Origin: Cyanodermella asteris
Lineage: Eukaryota > Ascomycota > Lecanoromycetes > Ostropales > Stictidaceae
Assembly (NCBI GenBank): GCA_900618795.1
Contig: UYJD01000020.1
Coordinates: 85,827 to 149,826 of the forward strand
DNA: 64,000 nt
Direction of reading: 5' to 3'
Shown: piece after piece, positions 38,676-47,847 of the stretch
How positions within the stretch are numbered: the first letter of the stretch is position 1
Layout: each line of letters starts with the position of its first letter
Notes under the pieces: generated by a model
What the model saw: only the letters and a program-made list of their open reading frames with translations
What the model was told of the DNA's origin: nothing
Database searches by the model: none
Position numbers and translations under genes: made by a program

Positions 38676-39359
38676 TTATCTTGGCAATTGCTGGTTGACG
38701 AAGGCTGACAGCTTCCCCACAGGTCGCTGCATGCTGGTTTTGAATGCCCATGTGTATCTGTTCATGAAGACCTGAATGTCTTTGTCCATGCTCTTGGTAA
38801 TATGACCTTGGGCGTGCTTCCCAACCAGGTCCGGCTGAAGTGGTCGTTCAAGTTCGACTTCCCCGATTTCATGGCCAAAATTAGTGCTGTCGTGGACAAC
38901 CTTGAACTGCTGGTCTACCAACCATGAGCGCCGGAAACTTCTGAAGCGGGCAAAGGCTGATAGGCCGAACTGCGAGGTTTCCGAGTTGACATCGGGGACG
39001 TAAGTTCTGACTAGCGCGAGGATCTCGCTTCGCTGATCGATTTCTTTGAACTGAGAATTGACAAAGTCACCACCAAGCCTGATTTTTGCTTGCCAGTGGC
39101 CATCTCTTGCGCGGAGCCAAATGCCTTTCGAGCTCAAAGAGTTCTGATGATCGTAGTAAGTGTCTTCAAAGGATGATTGCCCGAGGCAGGAGATTCCGTG
39201 AAAGGGTGGATGACCATCATTCTTCTCCATACGAGAAACAAAGTTCACGCAAGGCGTAAACTTGCGCTCTACTTCGAACAAAACAGCCCGTGTCGCTCGA
39301 TGCATACGGGGCAATTTTGAACACAAGCTTAAGCCAGAAGCAGCATCTCGGGATGGCAT
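38676..39359 (-). CDS. CYTH-domain triphosphatase (thiamine-triphosphatase-like)
   Basis: A single exon of 227 aa from ATG 39359, or 209 aa from ATG 39305, which places the CYTH signature EVERKF near residue 10 as in most ThTPases. The family folds as a triphosphate tunnel and hydrolyses inorganic or organic triphosphates with a divalent metal. Visible marks are EVERKF (the ExExK motif), TYYDHQNSLSSKGIWLRARD and WQAKIRLGG (tunnel Arg and Lys), VELERP, and the C-terminal signature FMNRYTWAF with PVGKLSAF typical of eukaryotic thiamine-triphosphatases. All tunnel acidic and basic residues I can recognise are present. It starts 36 bp after the stop of the nucleotide kinase on the same strand. 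Besides thiamine triphosphate, a nucleoside triphosphate product of this island is a possible substrate (inference). Confidence 0.85.
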   Translation of the reverse strand: MPSRDAASGLSLCSKLPRMHRATRAVLFEVERKFTPCVNFVSRMEKNDGHPPFHGISCLGQSSFEDTYYDHQNSLSSKGIWLRARDGHWQAKIRLGGDFVNSQFKEIDQRSEILALVRTYVPDVNSETSQFGLSAFARFRSFRRSWLVDQQFKVVHDSTNFGHEIGEVELERPLQPDLVGKHAQGHITKSMDKDIQVFMNRYTWAFKTSMQRPVGKLSAFVNQQLPR

Positions 39360-39395
39360 CTTTGTCGGAGATACGAAATTTATTGCCGATGGTAG

Positions 39396-40113
39396 CTACA
39401 GAATGCCGGCGACCCGCAGCACCCCTGTCAGACGCACATAAGATACGCTAGTGTCCTCACCAGTATCAACCTGTTGGAATTAAGCCTGTCTTCAGCTACC
39501 TGTGGCAAAATAGTAGACATACCTCGATGACAGGTCCTTGTTCGCTGGCATATTCCAGCACCATAGGGTTCTCTCTAGAAAATTGTGCATACCGGCGTGC
39601 ATAAAGTGCCTCATCGTCGTTCTCTCTGCCTGGAAGGCTTCGTATGAGAAATCTCTCCCCCGCAACATCTTTGGGACAAACGAAAGAGAGTGTCAAGATC
39701 GGGAATTGGATCTTGAATCAGTCAGTGCCATGTGTGTGGGACGGGATATACAGCACAACCTTTTCGCCAAATGCCACTGCCTGTTCCCTGACCCGCGGAA
39801 ATCCATCGAGCAGAAGGATCTTCTCCGATCCTCCAGCCAGCGATTCGATCTTTTCTTTCAGCAAAGGTATGATGATCTCAGTCGGAAGCAGCTCTGCTGT
39901 CTGTGTGAACTTCTTGATCTCCTCAGAGGTCTTAGCTTGCTGTCGCAAGAAGTCCCCGACGGAGAGATGAATGAAGCCATATTCTTCAGAAAGCCGACAG
40001 CACAGGGTTCCTTTACCGGATCCAGGACAACCTGCCTCACGTTAGTCTCTTGAATCTTAAAAATGACCTGATTTACCTAGCACGCTGACTATTTTGATGA
40101 AGCTTGATTCCAT
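39396..40113 (-). CDS. nucleoside monophosphate kinase (UMP-CMP/adenylate kinase family)
   Basis: Four exons (40113-40077, 40031-39760, 39711-39523, 39470-39396) joined by GT-AG introns of 45, 48 and 52 bp all keep phase and give 190 aa, the normal length for short UMP-CMP kinases. Motifs in order: P-loop VLGCPGSGKGT, NMP-binding HLSVGDFLRQQ, KILLLDGFPRV, LSFVCPKDVAGERFL, and a shortened LID with GRENDDEALYARR. The enzyme would transfer phosphate from ATP to a pyrimidine or adenine nucleoside monophosphate. The short LID and CP in the strand before it favour UMP-CMP kinase over adenylate kinase, though I cannot prove specificity. It is divergent from viperin with a shared 236-bp promoter region and is followed by the CYTH gene after 36 bp. 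It could supply CMP/UMP phosphorylation for CTP or UTP, the viperin substrates. Confidence 0.88.
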
Positions 40114-40349
40114 GGGTGCGATTGCCTAAGGCTAGACAGTGCAGACCTGGATTTTGAGGATGTACTCTGATAATGGAGTCCACCTTCTCAAACCCTCAGG
40201 TTTTCCGCACTTCCAGTCCGTGTTCCTACCCCTCACCTTCACACCATCGCGGCGTTTGCCCGACCCCGCGACGATTCTGAGTCATTGAGCGGAAAATAGA
40301 TAAAGGGACGAGCTCGTGGGTTTTTTCCCGTTTGACTTCGCATTCCAAA
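40114..40349. promoter_or_regulatory. shared divergent promoter, kinase / viperin
   Basis: These 236 bp separate the ATG of the kinase (minus) and the ATG of viperin (plus), so both transcripts should be driven from here. A purine-rich agataaaggg lies near 40298. No named factor site can be assigned. The arrangement favours co-regulation. Confidence 0.5.
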
Positions 40350-41354
40350 ATGGCATCCCTCCTTGCTATAGTATGGGCATACATACCTTCCCATCCAATC
40401 TCATCCACCTTCTTGATAAACTTGATGGTCGCCGCGCTTGTTTTCCGGACCAGTTTCAAGATTTCAACCGTGGCTCCAGTCTCGGTCAATTACCACTTCA
40501 CTCGCCAGTGCAACAAAAGTTGTGGGTTTTGTTTCCATACGGCTACGACTTCGCACAAACTATCTCTGTGTGATGCTCAGAGAGGCCTCTCTCTGCTCAA
40601 GAACGAAGGAATGAGGAAAATCAACTTCGCTGGGGGCGAGCCCTTCCTGTATCCGGACTTCCTCGGGAAAATGACAAAATTCTGCAAGGGAAGCCTTGGA
40701 CTTGAATCCGTGTCAATCGTTACGAATGGGAGTCTTGTTCGCCGAAACTTCTTTCTGAGATATGGCAAGTACATCGACATCCTCGCTGTCTCATGTGACT
40801 CATTTGATGAGAACACCAATATTGCCATTGGGCGTGGCACTGGCAATCAAGTTCCAAAACTTATTCAAATATCACAATGGTGCAAGGAATTCAACATCAA
40901 GTTCAAGCTCAACACGGTTGTTTGCCGTCTGAATCACATGGAGGACATGAGTTCGAACGTGGCTGTTCTACGGCCCTTCAGGTGGAAATGCTTTCAGGTT
41001 TTGATGGTTTCTGGCGAGAATGACTCCGAAAAGACTTTGCGAGATGTTCGGAAGTTCCAAATTTCGCCAGCAGAGTTCGAGGAGTTTTGTTTACTACATC
41101 AGCACCTCGCTTGTTTCGTGCCGGAATCAAACGAACTCATGGCCAAGTCCTACCTGATCTTGGACGAGTACATGCGGTTTCTGGATCGCGACGGCCGTTT
41201 GCCCTCTCAGACGATACTCAAAGTGGGAGTGAAGAAGGCTCTTTCTCAGGTCTACTGGGACCAAGAGAGCTTCGTCAGGCGGGGCGGGTATTATGATTGG
41301 ACCAGATCAGATCCTGCCCAGTGCGCGGCTACTGGTCAGGAGCTGGAGTGGTGA
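40350..41354 (+). CDS. RSAD2-like: viperin-like radical SAM enzyme (ddhNTP synthase)
   Basis: An intronless frame of 334 aa; the start is the first ATG (MASLLAIVWAYIPSHP). Viperins dehydrate the ribose of CTP or UTP to 3'-deoxy-3',4'-didehydro nucleotides that terminate viral RNA synthesis. Residues 1-45 form an N-terminal hydrophobic segment likely to attach the protein to ER or lipid droplets, like the amphipathic helix of animal viperin. The iron-sulfur motif is CNKSCGFC (CX3CX2C) inside NYHFTRQCNKSCGFCF. Further family blocks are KINFAGGEPFLYPDFLG, SIVTNGSLV, LAVSCDSFDENTNIAIGRG, FRWKCFQVLMVSGEN and FVPESNELMAKSYLILDEYM. The chain ends in the family's C-terminal tryptophan (ELEW). Every landmark I know is intact. 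It is divergent from a nucleotide kinase and close to a CYTH triphosphatase. Confidence 0.95.
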   Translation: MASLLAIVWAYIPSHPISSTFLINLMVAALVFRTSFKISTVAPVSVNYHFTRQCNKSCGFCFHTATTSHKLSLCDAQRGLSLLKNEGMRKINFAGGEPFLYPDFLGKMTKFCKGSLGLESVSIVTNGSLVRRNFFLRYGKYIDILAVSCDSFDENTNIAIGRGTGNQVPKLIQISQWCKEFNIKFKLNTVVCRLNHMEDMSSNVAVLRPFRWKCFQVLMVSGENDSEKTLRDVRKFQISPAEFEEFCLLHQHLACFVPESNELMAKSYLILDEYMRFLDRDGRLPSQTILKVGVKKALSQVYWDQESFVRRGGYYDWTRSDPAQCAATGQELEW

Positions 41355-42721
41355 GGTCAATGAGAAAGGGACAAAGTGTTGTTGCTCTGGGCCGGTGAGT
41401 GTCCGTCAATGGGCCGAGTAAGCCTCGCCTAGCTGCAGGGATGCACCCGGGCGCATACATGAATTCAGAGCTTGATCCGGTCGGGATGTTGTCTTCGCTT
41501 CACGCGTAAATTGATTTGACAGCGCTATCCTTGTATGTGAAGCTGAAGTGGTGGCCTCGCGTTAGAAGTGGTGTATGGCGCGCGATTTCGATTGGTGGGA
41601 TCCAGCCGCTTGTCGCTGAGTCTTTGCTTGACGAACAACGCAGCAACATCGCAGTGACATCCGGGCACTTGATGTTCGAGCAGAATGAACTGCAGGATTT
41701 GAGAAGGGTGCAGGACATTCTATACTTGGAAAGGCAAGTGCTCGTCAATTGTGGTCTCGAACACCGAGATGCGACCGCTTTTGCTGCGGGGCCTCGTCGT
41801 CAAGTGGCACTCCGCAATGAGCCATGTTCTTGGGCTAAACGTGTGCACCCGTTGCTGGACCTGTCCAGTATGTCAAGCCCACATGTGCCAGTGTCGGTGC
41901 CACAGCGAAGCCTGAAAAGGAAGGTCAGCTGCTGGCAGTCACTTAATGATCTTGAGCAGCAATATTGTACTGGCATTTCATTGGACTTCTCTGGGACATC
42001 TCGACAGCCTCAATCCGCACATTTCCTGGTGCTACCATAGAGAAGGTGGTGGGATTGGAATTCAGATCTTTATGAGTGCTGCGCTCTTCTTCAAGGACAG
42101 CTCGTTTAGCGAAGGCCTGTAAAAACAGGGATCAAATGGAGGGCGATAACCCTTCACCAGAAGATAACAGCCTTGTTGTGATCAAGTGGCTATTTACCTC
42201 CGATAGCCACTTGCTGAGGATAGCAAGCCCGTCTCAAAAGCTCTGAAACATACGGGCGGGAAGTAACTTTTGGGGCCATCCGCTGAGCAATGTGGCACAT
42301 TCTACATGGCGATAGTGGTGTGAGGCCTGAAGTCATTGGATACACGTGAAGCAACGACATCCTCCATTCGTCATTCTTGCCGGAAATACATCCGAAAATG
42401 TTGCGTAGCGCAGCTCATGAGGAGAGATGGTGGCTCCAAGCCACCTGTTCAGAACAGGCCGGTGTCTAAAAAATATGCTTGCTGGCACTGCATAGTGCCC
42501 GAGACATGCATGAGAGTGCATAATGTGGAACAGCCCGACAGCCTAGACGGTCAGTGATTGCTGAAAATTGCTCCCAACCATACTGTTTGGACTATTCACA
42601 AGCTGGTGTAAGCCTTCAGCTGACCGCCAAACGACAGCATAGAAATTGGGATTGATCCGCACATTCAACACACTGGATTACCCAGTCAATCTGCACCGGA
42701 TCTCCCCAATTCTCAATCATC
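41355..42721. other. long intergenic stretch, no secure gene
   Basis: A plus-strand frame at 41516-42040 (174 codons) is open but has no motif and an antisense frame of similar quality, so it was not called. The right part should hold the promoter of the dynamin-like gene. No repeat of note was seen. Confidence 0.35.
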
Positions 42722-45206
42722 ATGACTATTGCACAGTCTTCCGTGCTCAATCCTCTGGAAAGACTCCAGACAAACAATCATTCTCAGCTCCTGGATGTTG
42801 TTGACGGTCTTCGCGCACAAGGCTTGAGCAATCTTCTCCCTCTTCCACAACTAATAGTGTGTGGTGATCAGTCAAGCGGCAAAAGCTCGGTTCTTGAAGC
42901 AATCTGTGGCGTTCCGTTCCCCAAGAAAGACAATCTTTGCACTCGTTTCGCAACCGAGGTCATCTTGCGCCGTAATGCCGACGTTGAGCACACGAGGGCC
43001 CATGTGTCTATTAGGCCTGGTAAAAACCGCTCGGAGACCGACCAGCAAAATCTCCAGAATTTCAGCCATGCCTTGCAAGATGTGAATGAGCTTCCAAATG
43101 CCATCCAGACGGCCAAAGATGCCATGGGTCTTGGCTCACAAGGCAGCAACGCATTTTCGACTGATGTCCTCCGGCTTGAGGTCACAGGCAGGACGATGCC
43201 TCAGCTCACCATTGTTGACCTCCCAGGTCTCATACATTCGGAGACCAAGCTGCAAACGGCGCAAGACGTCGAACTGGTGTCCAATCTTGTGCAAAGTTAC
43301 ATGGCCCAGAGCCGGAGCATCATTCTCGCTGTCGTGTCCGCGAAGAATGATATACCAAATCAGATTGTTCTCCAAAGAGCTCGGGCGGTGGATCAGACAG
43401 GTGAGCGCACTCTTGGCATAATTACCAAGCCAGACACGCTTCATACCGGTTCTGGCAATGAGCATTCCTTCCTCGAACTAGCCAGCAATACGGACGTGTC
43501 CTTCAAGTTGGGCTGGCATGTGGTCAGAAACCTTGATACCAACGACCTCAACAACGACGATCGATCGCGTGATGTAGTGGAGGAAACATTTTTCCAACAC
43601 AGCAACTGGAAGAAATTAGGACGACAGCATCTGGGCATATCTGCGCTAAGGAATCGCCTCAGTGAGGTTCTGTTTGACCAGATCACGCGCGAACTGCCCC
43701 TCCTAGTGTCGGAAATCGAGATCTGTAAGGACGAATGCCAGTCTGCGCTTCAACGCCTCGGCCGAACAAGGGAAACAGAAGCCGAGCAACGTATGTATCT
43801 GGCAGAGCTCAACCAGGAAATTCATGATCTCTGTCGATCTGGCTGTGACGGGAATTATGACGATGCTTTCTTCCGAGAGACTGACGCTGCCTTGCAACCG
43901 ATCGCTCTCCGTCGCATGCGCGCTATCATCCAGAATCAGAGCATCGGCTTCAGACGACGACTGGAGTCCTCCGGATCTCGATGGCAGCTTTCGGAGAAAT
44001 CCGAAAAGAGCAAAGGCAGATTGACCGAAGAAGATGCTGTAAGTCGTATCGTTGGCCTACTTGAAACGGGTCGTGGTCGAGAGCTCCCGGGCACGTTCAA
44101 TCCACTGCTGATATCCGAACTTTTCCACGAATACTCTGAACCATGGGAGGGTTTGTCAAGGCAATTTGTTGCAGATGTCTGGCAATCGGCCTCGCAATTT
44201 TTGGATGGCGTCCTCCACTCCTTGACCGATGATGATGTATTTGAGAGCTACAGGCGTCTTGTCATCACACCTGCGATGGACGAGATTCTTTTGAAGGCAA
44301 ACAAAGCCTTGGCTGTTCTTTTCGAGGAGAGGAAGCGCCATGCTGTGACTTACAATCACTACTTTACAGAGAATGTGGCCACTCAGCGCCGCGAACGCAA
44401 TAAGAATGTCATCGAGAAAAAGCTCAGAGCGCTCCTGGCTGGTGGGATAGTCTCACTGAGCGAGTCGCAGATTCCGTGGCTCGCCAGTTCGCTGGCAGCT
44501 GAGTCAGAGTCTGATATGGATTGGATCGCGGCTCGAGAAATCTTCGAGAAGATGCAATCGTACTACCAGGTGAGTTGATCCAACTTCTGGTATGGATAAT
44601 GTCGTCAAAACGAAGCAGGTGGCGTTGGAGCGTCTCGTCGACAATCTTCCCATCCACGTCATTGAGAATGTCATCGTGCAGGAGCTGGGTAATGTGGCTC
44701 GGCCAGTGCACGCCTGGAAACTAAGTCAGGAAGTCGTTCAAGCCATTGCTGGCGAATCCCCTGCGATGCGACTCCATAGACAGCAATTGTCCGACAAACT
44801 CAAGATACTCACGAAGGGCGAAAGTACTTGCAAGCGCTATGCAATTCATTCCGATCTGACGCCGGAGAGCTCGGAAACCTCTGAGCCAAGTGAGTCAATC
44901 GGTGGTGGACTACCCTGGGTTTTTGGCTGATCGAAAATAGTTCCCTTGACCGATAATCCGGGTTCTTCCCACCTGCCATCAGATTTGCAGCTCAATGATA
45001 TGAACATTATCGACACCGCGTGTGCCGAACGTGTCGTAGCTGCTCAGCTTGATACGAGTTAGTGGCCAAATGCCATCCTATGCAGCAAAGAAAATGGCAT
45101 CGCTAAACCTGTCGCAGCCAATGACGATGACTGGGGGGGCTTTGCTTCATCGACGAAAAAGAAAACGAAAAAAGACAAGAAGAAAAGTTTGGTGAGATGG
45201 GACTAA
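42722..45206 (+). CDS. dynamin-like (Mx-type) large GTPase
   Basis: Four exons (42722-44569, 44619-44889, 44941-45019, 45086-45206) joined by introns of 49, 51 and 66 bp keep phase and give 772 aa. The GTPase domain has G1 GDQSSGKSSVLEAI, G2 in CTRFATE, G3 TIVDLPGLI and G4 ITKPDTL. A helical stalk follows, and a GTPase-effector domain lies in exon 2 (VALERLVDNLPIHVIENVIV, then LSDKLKIL). No pleckstrin-homology domain is visible, as in Mx proteins and fungal Mx-like relatives. The last exon adds an acidic-aromatic-lysine tail (NDDDWGGFASSTKKKTKK), seen at the ends of many fungal proteins. Mx proteins block viruses by assembling on their components; fungal relatives have largely unknown roles. 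It lies 1.4 kb downstream of viperin on the same strand. Confidence 0.88.
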
Positions 45207-45526
45207 TTTCCTAACATGACACCAAACGCGGGCTTGTAAGTACCCCGGTGTTTCGAGACTGGTCACTACCGCTCTTTCTTTGCAGTTTCCGATTCTTCCA
45301 AGCAGGCATGAGTCATTTACGAAGTTCGAAGAGAATTTGATACAATAAAATACACCATTTTGAAATTGGCCATCTCGAGGAAAGCGACAATGCATGAAAT
45401 CACTGTGATCGTCGTACAATTTCCACGGAGCCAATTCAGAAACCCTTGATCATTGAGCGCTTCTAAGAAGCATGCTCTGCGTCATTCGAGGACTGTACTT
45501 TTTTTCGGGGCAACACGATCACAAAT
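45207..45526. other. intergenic, no gene recognised
   Basis: Lies between the dynamin-like gene and the convergent captain-tail relic. Nothing recognised. Confidence 0.35.
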
Positions 45527-46078
45527 TCAATACCGTACAGTACCGCATCTTCCAGGGCTGCTGCTGCTGCTCCTCCAGATCGCGGCCCGGATTCCCAAGT
45601 CCGACTTGTGCACCCTGACTGCATGATTTGCAAAGTGGTCCGGGCGATTGATCATCTCGTCGCACCAAGGGATCGGACACGGGAAAGGTCCGTGGAAATG
45701 GCTGAAATGAACGACACGGTAGTGCTTTCTCAATCCGGCAGAGCACGTGAAGATGTGTTTCGGGCCGGCGTGGTCAACACAAAATAGGCAAGTGAGCGGA
45801 CTCAGACGATTCCGCACTGCACTTGGGTTGATGACGCCACGGGTACCCGACTTTGGTATCGGGTCGCAAAGCCTGAACAACCTGGATCTGATCCGCTGAT
45901 CATTTAAGAGCATCAAACGACTGACGTGGCAGGACAGCTTGTAACGCGGGCACAGTTGGGTTGACGGTCTGAAGGGTGTTGGTCTTGCAGGATCTGGGAC
46001 TTCACTGGGCGAATGCAAACTGAGCGCGAGGTTACGATCAATAAGTCGAGCCCGGGAGCTCCTATTTATTGAGCCGAC
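45527..46078 (-). pseudogene. C-terminal tail of a second DUF3435 captain
   Basis: The frame contains LSPLTCLFCVDHAG, then GLRKHYRVVHF, CPIPWCDEMINRPDHFANHA and LGIRAA. This parallels LTPLTCLYCVKRRG-like, YLRKHYAVHL, CPAPGCDSILNTPEHFASHA and LGIRAP at the end of the intact captain (47848-50369). The two zinc-finger units and their order are the same. The recombinase core is absent, so this is a truncated second copy lying about 1.8 kb downstream of the intact one, on the same strand. It may be a relic of an older element or of a nested insertion. Confidence 0.7.
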
Positions 46079-46278
46079 GAGGCGAGCTTTATAGGCCATA
46101 GCTTTGTATGGAAGAGCGTGAGGAGAGCGAGCTCTTTTCGGTGCCAGAACTTCGGTTTTTTGAACTCAGACACGAATGTTGGCATGAGAGTCGACTTCTA
46201 TGGGGTAGCTTCTTTCTTCCCAGCACACAAGGTTTCAAGTGTACTTTTGTTTGTTGTTTCCAGCGCGGCAAAACAATT

Positions 46279-47541
46279 TCAATTCCGAGCCTGATTTGAA
46301 GCCACCAGTTTTCTGAGGCTTTTAAAGGTCCTCCCGTCGCGATTCTGCCTTCCTCTACTCTTTGCAAAAGTATTGTCAGTGACTAGGTCCTCTGCATTAT
46401 CTTTCAGATACGCGTAAGTGAAGAATGGCTGATTTTGGGATGACTCCGAGTGTGAGTCGCAGCTGTCAGGATGCCAAGGGTCCACAACCAGTTCTGTGAG
46501 TTCCGTCGCGCATTCCATCAGCTCCAAGAAAAACGTGTCCCATGTGAAGGCGGGACATGCCACGCAATTGAGGCGTAAGGAATGCAAGGACTCCTGGCGG
46601 TATCGGATGAAGGTCGCCAACTCCGGACAGATGAAGCAACGAGAAAGGTCGAGCGACTTGAGCCTGGGCATGGCAAGCCATTCAGGAAAGGGCAAAGATA
46701 TATAGCTCAAATCTTCTTCTGCCAGACCCAAAGGAGCATCGGGAGGGCACTCCAACCGGAGTCGTCGTAGATCACAGGTATGTTTGAAGAAGAGGTCATC
46801 CAGCCCAAAAAGAAAGTGCTGATAACCCGTGCACGCCATGGCGAATCCATCCTCTCCATGCGCACTGAAGATTGAGATGTCGATCTCGTGAAGACCGCCG
46901 AGGAAGGCTTTGAACTTTGATGTTTCAAAGCTAGAGACGAATTTTGGCATGAGTGATGGCACCTCAAGAATTCTGATGCTTTTATTATCGGCGACTGCAT
47001 CCCAGACAGAAGCCATCAGAGCCCGAGAATCGTACTTCGACTCTGCCTGTAACGTGCCGCCAACGTCATAATCAACAGGTTCGAAGAATTCGTCGAAGTG
47101 ATGAAGCGACCAGTAGTCAAACTCGATTCGGATGACCAGCTTGAAAGCTCGAGGTGTGTGGGAACCACTCAAGAGGCTCTTGGTAGCGGCTAGGAGAGTT
47201 CTGTATGTTTCGTCGTCCTTGTCTGGCTCGTTCTCTTCATCTGCTGGCACCAGTCCAGACATCGGTGGATACACGCAGCTTTCGTGGATGTCCGCTCGAA
47301 TGCCACAAGAAAAGACCAGCTTTCTCAACAGAACCCCGTGATCTAGGACGGCCTTGAGAGCGACGCTTGCCGAGTCTTGGTCATTTCCAAAAGCTACGGT
47401 CTTGCAAACCAAGGGAGCCAAGCAGGAGCGGTATCGTTTACAGCAGCTGCTCCACTTGACCACGTCACCAAGGGTAAGGCACTTGGCAACGAGTAAGAGC
47501 AGCTCGTGCGGTAAATCAGATAAACCTGGCATCCTTAACAT
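46279..47541 (-). CDS. F-box protein with LRR-like C-terminus
   Basis: A single exon of 420 aa from ATG 47541 (M4 at 47532 is an alternative). The F-box is at residues 4-45 (GLSDLPHELLLLVAKCLTLG, then CCKRYRSCLAPLVCKTVAF). The rest has irregular leucine-rich segments (LRRLRLECPPDAPLGL, MPRLKSLDLSRCFI, LHSLRLNCVACPAF). Such proteins recruit substrates to SCF ubiquitin ligases; the target is unknown. F-box genes are expanded in fungal accessory DNA. It lies between the intact captain and the captain-tail relic, in the same orientation, so it would be among the first cargo genes if this is a Starship. Confidence 0.75.
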   Translation of the reverse strand: MLRMPGLSDLPHELLLLVAKCLTLGDVVKWSSCCKRYRSCLAPLVCKTVAFGNDQDSASVALKAVLDHGVLLRKLVFSCGIRADIHESCVYPPMSGLVPADEENEPDKDDETYRTLLAATKSLLSGSHTPRAFKLVIRIEFDYWSLHHFDEFFEPVDYDVGGTLQAESKYDSRALMASVWDAVADNKSIRILEVPSLMPKFVSSFETSKFKAFLGGLHEIDISIFSAHGEDGFAMACTGYQHFLFGLDDLFFKHTCDLRRLRLECPPDAPLGLAEEDLSYISLPFPEWLAMPRLKSLDLSRCFICPELATFIRYRQESLHSLRLNCVACPAFTWDTFFLELMECATELTELVVDPWHPDSCDSHSESSQNQPFFTYAYLKDNAEDLVTDNTFAKSRGRQNRDGRTFKSLRKLVASNQARN

Positions 47542-47847
47542 TCTTGGGAAGAAGAGAGGAAAAAACGTGGTGGATAGTGCTTTTTGTAGGCTAGAAAACG
47601 GCCGCCAAAGCGGCCGGCGCTAGCACCTACTTGCTGATTGGCTCTTCGACCGTACAGGGCGTGAAAGTGGTGTGCATGATGCACGAATTGCAAAACCTGG
47701 CACCTGAGCGTCGTTACATTGCTTACTTTTGGATTTTGCAATTGTGCCTCTGTTTGTCCTGGTAGTCACCACGTATATCGCCCAGTCACGATTTTGAACA
47801 GAATCAAACATGATCAGTCTCAATTACTCTCCGTATGCTACCAACGT

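Noticed and set aside
41516-42040. 174-codon plus-strand frame between viperin and the dynamin-like gene
   Set aside because: No motif, no good start context, and the antisense frame is equally open. Not separable from chance.
45057-45206. Stop-codon readthrough in the dynamin-like gene
   Set aside because: The downstream in-frame tail is explained by a 66-bp GT-AG intron (45020-45085) that keeps phase and removes the TAG.
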